Of a stretch of DNA of 34,156 bases, positions 9,229 to 16,867 are shown in pieces. A program made the position numbers and the translations under genes. Source of the DNA: Treponema sp. GTDB taxonomy: Bacteria; Spirochaetota; Spirochaetia; Treponematales; Treponemataceae. Location of the stretch: NCBI GenBank assembly GCA_017469785.1, contig JAFUFU010000004.1:1-34156 (forward strand), given 5' to 3'. A model generated the notes under the pieces. That model saw only the letters and a program-made list of their open reading frames with translations. It had not been told where the DNA came from and searched no databases. Position 1 is the stretch's first letter. Every line of letters starts with the position of its first letter.

Positions 9229-10539
9229 TTACTCAAGGATTCCCTTTTCAAAACTTACAGAGAACATGGCCGAAGAATCTGCCTGCGACCAATTTTCCAT
9301 TATACGCTCAGTGACATTGCTTACATTCTGAAGAGAAGTTTCAGGCAGAATCACGATACACTGGTTCTTCCCGCCTTGAGTGATGATGTCGCTCTGGCGC
9401 AAAGATGAGGAAAGCACCCCCATAAATTCATCCACAGCGTCTTCAATAGGAATCGCAGCATTTTCCTTTTCTTTGAGCGTGAACAACAGCATACTGATTT
9501 CTTTCTGATAGTTCATGTTGAGCCGCGACAAGAACTGATATGCCGTGCGGAACTGGTCAAATCCAAGATTGAAGGCTCCCCTGCCCTTGTTTCTTTCGCT
9601 TAAAATCTTGACCACGGCGCTCAAGTCAGTGCTCTGAGACTCTTCCTTTTTGCCGTCCTCAGACAAATCCGTATAGAACATATAGCCATGCTTGCCGTTC
9701 TGCTTGACAGTGTACAGGGCCTTGTCCGCTTTTTTGTGCAGGGCAGCAAAATCCGTTCCCTCTTTCGGAACGAAAACGCAACCAATCGAAGCCCCCAGCG
9801 GAATCGTCATATCTTCGCCCATGAATTCCTTCGCGGCATCGAGGATGTATTTATTGATGAACCGGGATTTTTTTTCGATGACAATATCTTCGCTGACATT
9901 CTGACAGAATGCGATGAATTCATCCCCCCCCAGTCGCCCCACCACATCAATCGGCCGAACGACAGCTTTTAAAATCTCCGCAAAACGAATGAGAATCTTA
10001 TCGCCCATGTCGTGACCGTACATATCATTTACAAGCTTGAAGCTATCCAAATCAATCATCATAAGAACGCCGGAAGCATTCTGGCATAGCCCGGCAATCT
10101 CATTTTCTGATGAGGATTTATTCAGCAACCCGGTCATAGGATCCATGACGGCGGCCATTTTCAAGCCCTGAATTTTTTCAACCGTCTGAAGAATATTTCC
10201 AACGCGTTTGAGCAAGACATCAGCACGAAAAGGCTTGTGTATAAAATCCATGGCGCCATTTTCAAAGCCACGGCTCTCAGTCTCCTCATCAGTGTCGGCG
10301 GTCATAAACATGAAGGGAATCCCCTCATTAAAATCTTTTTCCAATGCCTGCTGAAGCTCATATCCCGACATTCCCGGCATCCTCAAATCCGAGAGAACCA
10401 TGTCAGGCCTCTCTTTCTTGAACAGTTGAATCGCCTCATCGCCGGAAGATGCGCAAACCGTCGCATATAATGATGAAAGAATATGATTTGTCATAATCAA
10501 AGAAATTTTTTCATCATCAACAATCATAATCTTTTTCAT
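9229..10539 (-). CDS. Response regulator diguanylate cyclase with a degenerate second GGDEF domain
   Basis: Makes cyclic di-GMP in response to phosphorylation. Residues 1-120 are a receiver domain (VDDEK, phospho-acceptor Asp in VLSDLRMPGMSG near residue 51, and KPFRAD). Residues about 125-290 are an active-looking GGDEF domain (RLGGDEF, residues 204-208) with an RxxD inhibitory site (RPID) at the usual spacing. Residues about 340-436 look like a second GGDEF fold: SMLLFTLKE, FMGVLSSSLRQSDIITQGG, then GGKNQCIVILPET where GGDEF would be (389-393), so it should be inactive. The ATG at 10539 has GAGGGG about 8 bases upstream; a GTG at 10548 is less likely. Single gene, convergent with mglC. The input kinase is not in the window. 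Confidence 0.88.
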   Translation of the reverse strand: MKKIMIVDDEKISLIMTNHILSSLYATVCASSGDEAIQLFKKERPDMVLSDLRMPGMSGYELQQALEKDFNEGIPFMFMTADTDEETESRGFENGAMDFIHKPFRADVLLKRVGNILQTVEKIQGLKMAAVMDPMTGLLNKSSSENEIAGLCQNASGVLMMIDLDSFKLVNDMYGHDMGDKILIRFAEILKAVVRPIDVVGRLGGDEFIAFCQNVSEDIVIEKKSRFINKYILDAAKEFMGEDMTIPLGASIGCVFVPKEGTDFAALHKKADKALYTVKQNGKHGYMFYTDLSEDGKKEESQSTDLSAVVKILSERNKGRGAFNLGFDQFRTAYQFLSRLNMNYQKEISMLLFTLKEKENAAIPIEDAVDEFMGVLSSSLRQSDIITQGGKNQCIVILPETSLQNVSNVTERIMENWSQADSSAMFSVSFEKGILE

Positions 10540-10656
10540 GAAAAGCACCCCTCAAGAATTTTAAAATCCCGCAACATCAAGACATTTTGAATTTTAACAC
10601 GACAAAGTGAATTTCTCAAATAAAATAAAAAATCACAATTTTTTGCCGCTCTCCTA

Positions 10657-10685
10657 TAGACAAGACCGACCAAATTTGATATAGT
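10657..10685 (+). promoter_or_regulatory. Promoter of tRNA-Val
   Basis: TAGACA (10657-10662), 17 bases, TATAGT (10680-10685); each hexamer matches the consensus at 5 of 6. The start would be near 10692, so the transcript would include the 5' arm of the inverted repeat that flanks the tRNA. Confidence 0.65.
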
Positions 10686-10694
10686 ATTTTCATA

Positions 10695-10802
10695 CATCAG
10701 CACTGTCTGCGGGGTTAGCTCAGTTGGTTAGAGCATCACGTTGACATCGTGGGGGTCAGTAGTTCGAGTCTACTATTCCGCAAAGAGTGCTGATGTTTTT
10801 TA
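10695..10802 (+). terminator. Inverted repeat bracketing tRNA-Val, with T run
   Basis: CATCAGCACT (10695-10704) just before the tRNA and AGTGCTGATG (10786-10795) just after it are perfect complements. The second arm runs directly into TTTTTTATTTT. The whole tRNA would sit inside the closed stem. This could serve both as intrinsic terminator and as a processing stem for the precursor. Confidence 0.6.
10709..10782 (+). tRNA. tRNA-Val (anticodon GAC)
   Basis: A 74-base cloverleaf. The acceptor stem GCGGGGT pairs with ATTCCGC (two G-T pairs). The D arm is GCTC...GAGC. The anticodon stem TCACG/CGTGG encloses loop TTGACAT (anticodon GAC). The T arm AGTAG/CTACT has loop TTCGAGT, and the discriminator base is A. 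CCA is not encoded. A perfect 10-bp inverted repeat brackets the gene. Confidence 0.95.
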
Positions 10803-10855
10803 TTTTAAACGGGCGAATTTTCTTCTCTTCGGGTCTTCCGAAGCTCGCTCACGCT

Positions 10856-10883
10856 CGGTCGATTCTCGACCGCCCTTTGGGCG
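10856..10883. repeat. Two adjacent small palindromes, REP-like
   Basis: CGGTCGA-TTC-TCGACCG followed directly by CGCCC-TTT-GGGCG, inside a GC-rich stretch after the tRNA. It resembles scattered palindromic intergenic elements. No gene is visible in 10803-10912. Confidence 0.5.
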
Positions 10884-10912
10884 CTTCTCCACACCCGCGC
10901 CTCATCCCCTTT

Positions 10913-11398
10913 TCAATTCGTTTTTTTCGCATCATTCCACTTTTCTAATTTTTCCTCTATCTCGGCCAGATCTTTTTCATATCCTTCGATTTCAACGCCC
11001 AGTTTTTCTTCCCGCTCATAATCAGTAGTCACAAGCCTTTCCCTGTTTGCCTCATCCAGCATGTTTTCAAGCTCCAGACGGCGTTTTTTCATATCCGTTA
11101 TTTCTTTGGGCGGACGTCCGCCTTTTTTCCCGTTTTCCTTGCTGGCCTTCTGCTTTGCCCGGCTGGTGGATTTTCCGTTGTAAGAATAAAGAGAGCCAAT
11201 CCAGAAACGCAGGCTTTTTACCTGCTGTGCCATCTCAAATTCGATATTCTCGAGATGACGCCTCTCCTCCTCCTTTTCCGCCTCTGAAAGCTCGGAAGCG
11301 CTTTTAGACTTTGCAAGCATATTTATGATAGAAAGCTCTTTCTGCAGGCCTTCAAGAGCGGAAATGGCCTTGTAAATCTGTTCGGTTTTCTTCGACAT
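10913..11398 (-). CDS. Coiled-coil protein of unknown function with a GKKGGRPPK motif
   Basis: I do not recognise the family. The 161-residue protein is highly charged (Lys/Glu). Two predicted helical coiled-coil segments (about 1-70 and 100-158) flank a basic patch KQKASKENGKKGGRPPKEI near residues 83-101. The GRPPK core resembles an AT-hook, so DNA or RNA binding is possible but not shown. There is no signal peptide and no cysteine. It is divergent from desulfoferrodoxin, with about 110 bases between. Similar NGKKGGRP-type motifs occur in small phage and mobile-element proteins. Confidence 0.6.
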   Translation of the reverse strand: MSKKTEQIYKAISALEGLQKELSIINMLAKSKSASELSEAEKEEERRHLENIEFEMAQQVKSLRFWIGSLYSYNGKSTSRAKQKASKENGKKGGRPPKEITDMKKRRLELENMLDEANRERLVTTDYEREEKLGVEIEGYEKDLAEIEEKLEKWNDAKKTN

Positions 11399-11445
11399 GG
11401 CATCATTTTAACCCAAGACTTTCGGTTTTTGCAAGAAGATTTTCT

Positions 11446-11474
11446 TTGCTTTATGGAGAGTCCTCGTTTACAAT
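11446..11474 (+). promoter_or_regulatory. Possible promoter of desulfoferrodoxin
   Basis: TTGCTT, 17 bases, TACAAT (11469-11474). The -10 is good and the -35 weak. AAAGAGG before the ATG at 11508 gives an ordinary leadered mRNA. Confidence 0.4.
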
Positions 11475-11507
11475 AAAGAAAGATTTTTTATCAGAAAGAG
11501 GTACACT

Positions 11508-11882
11508 ATGGCACAATTCTTTAAATGCAAGAAATGCGGGAAAATCATCGAAATCGTCAACAAGGGCTGTCCCGTCCTGGTCTGCTGCGGCGATGAAATG
11601 ACAGAGCTCAAGGCAAACACCACCGACGGCGCAAGCGAAAAACACGTTCCGGTAATCGAAACAAACGGAAACAGCGTCACAGTCAAAGTCGGCTCTGCCG
11701 TGCACCCCATGGAAGCAGACCACTATATCCAGTGGATTGAAATCGAAACCGACAAAGGCGTCCAGCGCAAATACCTGACCCCTGGAGAAGAGCCGAAAGC
11801 TCAGTTCACCCTGACAGGCGAAAAGCTCCTGGCCGCCTACGAATTCTGCAACAAGCACGGCCTTTGGAAAGCAGACGCATAA
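11508..11882 (+). CDS. dfx: Desulfoferrodoxin (superoxide reductase, class I, two iron centres)
   Basis: Reduces superoxide to hydrogen peroxide without making oxygen, a typical anaerobe defence. The N-terminal desulforedoxin-like domain has CKKC (7,10) and CC (26,27), the four ligands of centre I. The catalytic centre II has EKHVPV (conserved Glu and His), HPMEADHYIQWIE (His ligands) and the C-terminal Cys/His pair in EFCNKHGLW. Length 124 is normal. T. pallidum superoxide reductase is known to lack the centre I cysteines, so this gene represents the complete form. Single gene with its own probable promoter. No clear terminator was seen in 11883-12019. Confidence 0.93.
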   Translation: MAQFFKCKKCGKIIEIVNKGCPVLVCCGDEMTELKANTTDGASEKHVPVIETNGNSVTVKVGSAVHPMEADHYIQWIEIETDKGVQRKYLTPGEEPKAQFTLTGEKLLAAYEFCNKHGLWKADA

Positions 11883-12019
11883 TTGTCGGCAGTATTCCGT
11901 GATCTCCACTTCTGGCAGGCTATGTCTGTCAGAAAAACAAAAACGACATTCTGATTGGAAATCTGTTCTCGCAAAAGACTCTGAACTGTATGCATACAAG
12001 TATTGTATAACAGGCAATG

Positions 12020-13153
12020 CTAATATCCTTTCAGACTGAGAATCCGCAAGACACTCTCATCCAGACGGTTCTGTGTGATTCGACCTGACTTCACTGCTTC
12101 CAGAACAGCCTTGTAGGCCTCAGGGAAATTTTCAGGCATGAGCAGAATGTCATTTCCTGCCTCAAAAGCAAGCACGCTGGCTTCCCCTGAGCCATAATTC
12201 TTTTCAATTGCCCCCATATTGAGCGCGTCAGTAAGAACAATGCCTTTATAACCAAGCTCACCGCGCAACTTTCCTGTAATCAGTTTTTTTGAGAGGGAGG
12301 CCGGATATTCTGAATCAACATCGACAAAAGTAACATGAGCAACCATCACGCTGTCGGTATTCTGGAAATTCTCAGTGAAAGGCACAAGCTCACAGCCTTT
12401 GATTTCATCCCATGTTTTTGTGACCGCGACATACTCCGCATGGGTGTCTCCCTTTGTATCTCCATGGCCCGGGAAATGCTTGATACAGCCCTTTACTCCG
12501 GCTGAATGGAGTCCGCTCAGAAAGGCCTCGTCCATCTCGGCAACGAGTCGTGGCTCAGAACCAAAAGCCCGGTCTCCGATTACGATATTCTGCGGATTTG
12601 TGTTCACGTCCGCTACGGGCGCAAAATCCATGGTAAAACCGTAGGAAGCGAGGTAAGAGCCGATTATCTGGCCGGCTCCTCTGGCATTATCAGGATTTCC
12701 GGTCCGTCCTACCGAAGCCATGTTTCCGAATTTAGGCAGGAAAAAATTCTCGTGACGCCCGAGCCTGGCAACCCGCCCGCCCTCCTCATCGACGGCAATG
12801 ACAGGCGGAATCAGACTTGCCTTTTTGAGGGAAGCCGTAAATTTTCTGAGCTGCCGCGGATTTTCGATGTGACTGGCAAAAAGAATGAATCCCCCGACAG
12901 GATATGCCGAGAGTTTTTTTGAAAAAGCCCTTGAAGTCTTCGTAACTGACTTGGAATCAATCTGCTCAGGAACAATCACGAAAATCTGGGCGACTTTTTC
13001 TTCAAGAGACATCTGAGAAAGAATCGTCCGAGCGTCGGAAAAATCATATTTTTTTTCCCGCGGATAAACAGTCGCCGAGCTTGCACATGCAGAAAGCATA
13101 ATCGCAGACAAAGCCAGTGATATGCAGGCTGCAAAAAAGAATTTTCTTTCCAT
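12020..13153 (-). CDS. nagZ: Glycoside hydrolase family 3 beta-N-acetylhexosaminidase, NagZ-like lipoprotein
   Basis: Removes GlcNAc from the non-reducing end of muropeptides. Lipoprotein signal with lipobox LSAC. Family motifs (counting from the ATG at 13153): DEEGGRVARL (about 122-131), KHFPGHGDTKGDTH (about 225-238, containing the catalytic Asp-His pair of NagZ-type enzymes), and VLTDALNMGAI (nucleophile Asp near 309). About 377 residues, a single (alpha/beta)8 barrel like Gram-negative NagZ but exported. The ATG at 13153 has GAGG at good spacing; a GTG 15 bases upstream is less likely. It follows the NamZ-serine hydrolase gene by 31 bases, so the two probably form one operon and act one after the other on wall fragments in the periplasm. 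Confidence 0.9.
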   Translation of the reverse strand: MERKFFFAACISLALSAIMLSACASSATVYPREKKYDFSDARTILSQMSLEEKVAQIFVIVPEQIDSKSVTKTSRAFSKKLSAYPVGGFILFASHIENPRQLRKFTASLKKASLIPPVIAVDEEGGRVARLGRHENFFLPKFGNMASVGRTGNPDNARGAGQIIGSYLASYGFTMDFAPVADVNTNPQNIVIGDRAFGSEPRLVAEMDEAFLSGLHSAGVKGCIKHFPGHGDTKGDTHAEYVAVTKTWDEIKGCELVPFTENFQNTDSVMVAHVTFVDVDSEYPASLSKKLITGKLRGELGYKGIVLTDALNMGAIEKNYGSGEASVLAFEAGNDILLMPENFPEAYKAVLEAVKSGRITQNRLDESVLRILSLKGY

Positions 13154-13184
13154 ATTTACATTCCTCACTCAAAGATATTTATAC

Positions 13185-16139
13185 TCACAAAGAATCGTAG
13201 ACAGATTTAAGCGATTCATAGGCTTTCCAGCGGACGTCCTCCATGTTGCCGGCGGCTTCCCGCTCAGCTTTTCGCCTTGCGTCATCAACCATGTCATGCA
13301 CAAGGCTTTTCCACTGCGCCCGGCTTACTTTTTTATCCAGCCCCAGCAGAATAATCTGCGGAACGAATCCGAGAACCGCCGACTGATAGAAATTTCCCTC
13401 AAATTGATTGGCCAGCTCCTTGCCCTTGACCATCGGAGTATTGATTTTGTTTGTAAGATATACAATCACAAGATTCTCCTCGGGCTCAATAAAAGCAAGC
13501 GTACCTGTAAATCCCTGATGACCGAAAGCCGCGCTTGAGCAGAGCGTACCAAAATGCTTGACTGTCTTGAACTCACCCTGCCTCCACCAGCCCATTCCAA
13601 AATCAGCGTAGGGAAGGCTCTGCGGAGAAACAAAAACATCCAGCACGTCCCGGGAAAAGAAGGAATGCTCCCCATATCCGCCAGTCAGCATGACCGATGC
13701 CAACCGCGCTAAATCAGAAGCATTCGCAAACAACCCCGCGTGTCCGGAAATTCCCCCCATGGCATGATAGGCGTTGCTGTCATGAACGCGTCCCTGAACG
13801 ACGTCCGTACGCTTGCCTGAGAAATCAATTTTTCCTGACCAAGTGCTGCCATAGGGATCCGTCGCGGCACAGTCCGACTGCTCGAATCCATTTTCAAGGG
13901 GATTATAGGAAATCCTTGAAAGTTCCATGGGCGACCAGAATGTCGCTTTCAGGAAACTGTCCATGCGACGACCGCTCACTTTCTCAACGACGAAGCACAA
14001 AAGCATGTAGTCAATATCACTGTATGTGAGATTCGTGTGAGGCTCATACACAAGGGGGGTACGGAAAATCTGCCTGAGGGTCTTTTTACGGGTTTCCTCG
14101 CTTCCGTCCGAGCCAGAATAGAGACGGTTTTTGTTGGAACCGACATTGAAAGCACCTGAGGCTATGTCATAATTGTCATTGAAGTACGGATATCCTGCGT
14201 CAAAACCCGCCGTATGGGTGATAACATCGCGAACCGTAATGTTTCGCTTCCATTCTTTTATCTGCTCAAGGGGTATTTTTTCCTTATTTTTGAACTGAAT
14301 GCTGATTGTGTCCTCTGCGAATTCATCCCCGAGAATATCGATGATTTTTGTATCCAGACTGAGAAGGCCATCCGTAACAAGGGACTGTATGGCATAGTTC
14401 ACCGTGAACATTTTTGAGACCGACGCCAAATCATACAGCGTCTCATTGTCTGCCTTCCGCTGATTCTCGACAGGCCCATTTTTCCCGTATGCAAGGACCG
14501 CCCCCCAAGCATTCTGATACACGAGCCGGCCGTCCTTGATGACAGCAAGCTGCGCGCCGGTAAATCCGTTTTTGATGTCCGATGAAATAATCCTGTCAAT
14601 GAGGGCAAGGGAGTCCTTTGAAATCCCGGAATCTTTGACAGGGCCTTCCTGCACTGTCGGAAACGGAATCTGCACCCGGACGGCGTTCTTGGCCTGCGCC
14701 GGGATGATGTCAGACACCTGCAGCGTGTTCAAGCCGTCGCGGGTATACTTTGAGATATCCACAGCGTATGTTTTCCCGCCCCTGAAAGATTTCGTCTTTA
14801 TCTTGCTGTCGTTTATGTAAAGAGAAAATGATTTGCACTCTTCGCTGACCGTCAGGTAAACAGTTCCCTGCCCGTGATAAAACCGGAATGAACGGGAATT
14901 GTTCGCCGCAAAGTTCGCGTTGGACATCCAGTCTGGAAAGGTGACGTCTGCCTGCCATTTTGAGCGGGGCCTGTTTTCGCTGTAAAGAAGATAGGGTTTT
15001 CTGGATTCCTTAAAAGCCTCGCAACCCTCTTTCCATGCTTCCTTGATTTTTTTTACGTCGGCGGCTTTGGCAGACTTATACGCATCCAGAAGATATGAAA
15101 GCTGGATTCCCCCATCAAGAATCAAGTCAATCGGACGGGTGAGAAGGTCAACTTGCAAGGAAGTATTCTCAAAAAAGCAAGTCGGGGCATACAGATAGAC
15201 AGAGCGCATATCTTTCAGATCCGGAGATGGAGCCTTAATCAGCGGATAGCGGACAGTGTGAGTGTAATTCCTGCATGGAATAACGGTCAGGTCACAGGCA
15301 TTTTTTCCTTTTGAAAGCCAGCCCTCGCCGTTTATCATGCGGGCAAGCTCTCCAAGCGTCATGCCATACACCACAGGAAGGGGGAGCTGTCCCTCGCTTG
15401 AATGGGAATCAGATTTCAGGACTTCACCGTCAACATAAAATCCATTGGGATTAGGGCGGTCAAGGATAATGACAGGCTTGCCCTTCGCGGCGCAGGCATC
15501 CATCAGGTAATACAGGGAAATGTAACAGGTGTAATAACGCAGCCCCAGGTCCTGTATGTCAACAAGGAGCACATCGAACCTGTCCATATTCTCTTTGGAC
15601 AGCGCATGAAAGGAATCACTTTCAGGGAGGGGAAGCAGGGGAACGCCCGTCTTTTCGTCCGCAGAAGCCTCGGCAAGGACGCCGTCATCATCCGTACCGC
15701 GGAAACCATGCTCAGGGGCAAAAACCACGCTCACGGAAATACCGCGGGCAAGAAGAAAATCAAGGATATGCTCTCCGTACTGGACGGCATTTCCATCGGC
15801 ATCGCTTCCGAAAGGAATCACAGACCAGTCACTTCCGGCAGGAGTGTTTTCAGGTGAAAAGCCGCCGTACTGAACGCTGCCGTCAGACAGAATTATCTTG
15901 TCCCCAACGATTCCAGAATGATTCACAAAGAGAGCGACACGCTTGCCTTTAAGAAGAGGCGAATATTCATCAAACTGCTCGTCCCCCAAAATCACGCGCT
16001 CCCTCTCAGGGAGAGCACCGCCGTAAACCCTGTCCTCCCCGCGGCATTCCGGACAGATAAAAAACATCAATGCCGCCACAAGGGCATATCCTATGATTTG
16101 AGCCCTTCTTCTATCACCGGGCGAACACGCTTGTCTCAT
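13185..16139 (-). CDS. NamZ-type exo-muramidase fused to a beta-lactamase-family serine hydrolase (AmiE-like)
   Basis: 984 residues, exported (hydrophobic segment 14-30, Sec signal). Residues about 55-390: NamZ (DUF1343) domain, with APEHGFRG (141-148), DIQDLGLRYYTCY (194-206) and ILDRPNPNG (225-233), ending in the typical KPYLLY (381-386). The stretch after CFFENTSLQ appears shortened: the family's GRGT and GAPW motifs are missing. Residues about 395-495: a beta-sandwich-like linker. Residues about 505-910: serine hydrolase of the class C beta-lactamase/esterase type, with SVSK (573-576), YSD (706-708) and HQG (874-876). In Bacillus subtilis NamZ, NagZ and AmiE (a protein of this serine-hydrolase family) are separate neighbouring genes of muropeptide rescue. 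Here two are fused and the third follows. Amidase activity is inferred; peptidase or esterase activity remains possible. Confidence 0.85.
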   Translation of the reverse strand: MRQACSPGDRRRAQIIGYALVAALMFFICPECRGEDRVYGGALPERERVILGDEQFDEYSPLLKGKRVALFVNHSGIVGDKIILSDGSVQYGGFSPENTPAGSDWSVIPFGSDADGNAVQYGEHILDFLLARGISVSVVFAPEHGFRGTDDDGVLAEASADEKTGVPLLPLPESDSFHALSKENMDRFDVLLVDIQDLGLRYYTCYISLYYLMDACAAKGKPVIILDRPNPNGFYVDGEVLKSDSHSSEGQLPLPVVYGMTLGELARMINGEGWLSKGKNACDLTVIPCRNYTHTVRYPLIKAPSPDLKDMRSVYLYAPTCFFENTSLQVDLLTRPIDLILDGGIQLSYLLDAYKSAKAADVKKIKEAWKEGCEAFKESRKPYLLYSENRPRSKWQADVTFPDWMSNANFAANNSRSFRFYHGQGTVYLTVSEECKSFSLYINDSKIKTKSFRGGKTYAVDISKYTRDGLNTLQVSDIIPAQAKNAVRVQIPFPTVQEGPVKDSGISKDSLALIDRIISSDIKNGFTGAQLAVIKDGRLVYQNAWGAVLAYGKNGPVENQRKADNETLYDLASVSKMFTVNYAIQSLVTDGLLSLDTKIIDILGDEFAEDTISIQFKNKEKIPLEQIKEWKRNITVRDVITHTAGFDAGYPYFNDNYDIASGAFNVGSNKNRLYSGSDGSEETRKKTLRQIFRTPLVYEPHTNLTYSDIDYMLLCFVVEKVSGRRMDSFLKATFWSPMELSRISYNPLENGFEQSDCAATDPYGSTWSGKIDFSGKRTDVVQGRVHDSNAYHAMGGISGHAGLFANASDLARLASVMLTGGYGEHSFFSRDVLDVFVSPQSLPYADFGMGWWRQGEFKTVKHFGTLCSSAAFGHQGFTGTLAFIEPEENLVIVYLTNKINTPMVKGKELANQFEGNFYQSAVLGFVPQIILLGLDKKVSRAQWKSLVHDMVDDARRKAEREAAGNMEDVRWKAYESLKSVYDSL

Positions 16140-16208
16140 AAAATTACCTAAAAATCATTATACCATCTTTTCCCCGCCAATTCCACATTCGGCACGGGCT
16201 TGATTTTA

Positions 16209-16857
16209 GTAACAAATTTTCAACGCCGCAGAAATATAAAAATTCGTCTACAAATTCATACAACATGGTAACAAATTCTCAACGGAAATGAACAATAACG
16301 TTCGTTAGGAAGATTTTACGGAATAATCAGGGTTTTACATCCCTACCCTAGCCTATTCTTTACAGTATCAGGAATTACCATAGTAACAGATTTTCAACGC
16401 CGCAGGGGAAAAGGAAAATTTACCGAACGTTAGTAACAAACTCTCAACGAAAATGCGTATTTGGTAACAGATTTTCAACGGACCACAGGACGGTAACAAT
16501 TTTTCAACGCCGATTGTTTCTCCTAAATCGCAATCAAGTCACAAATCTTCCACGAAAATCAACAAAATATATAGAAGAAAATAAAAAAAGTAACCGAATT
16601 TCAACGATTACCAACAAATTCATGTGGAAAAAGAAAAAAAAAGTAACAGAAATTCAACGCTATCAAAAATCGCTTTAATTTGTTTCTACAGAAAGAATTA
16701 TCAACCGTAATCAAAATTCCAGGTCACAAATCTTCCACGATATCGTCACAAATTCACAACTTCTTCTATATAAACAAATAGAATTCAAATAGTCTATTAA
16801 ATTTATAACAAATAGTAGCAAATGCCGAAAAGTGTATTTCCGTTGAATTCCTGTTAC
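16209..16857. other. Plasmid-type replication origin: iteron array
   Basis: There is no gene in 16140-16867. Instead there are eleven direct repeats of a 17-mer with consensus GTAACARATTTTCAACG, starting at about 16209, 16268, 16383, 16433, 16464, 16493, 16538, 16590, 16643, 16723 and 16745. One inverted copy lies at 16841-16857. Two (16538, 16723) share a variant, GTCACAAATCTTCCACG; the last is degenerate. Spacing varies from 22 to 115 bases. The surrounding DNA is AT-rich, especially 16555-16840. The array lies just after the gene of a RepA_C-type initiator, which would bind these sites. I saw no perfect TTATCCACA DnaA box. Confidence 0.85.
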
Positions 16858-16867
16858 CCTACCCTTT

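Noticed and set aside
11451..12017. 188-residue open frame antisense to desulfoferrodoxin
   Set aside because: It is the mirror of a well-supported gene, rich in Phe, Cys and Val without family features, and has no binding site.
15402..15857. 151-residue + strand frame inside the NamZ gene
   Set aside because: Antisense shadow of the NamZ catalytic domain, whose motifs are clear on the other strand.
16209..16761. Regularly repeated short sequence read as a CRISPR array
   Set aside because: The 17-base units are too short and their spacing varies from 22 to 115 bases; there are no cas genes, and a plasmid initiator gene lies next to them. They are iterons.
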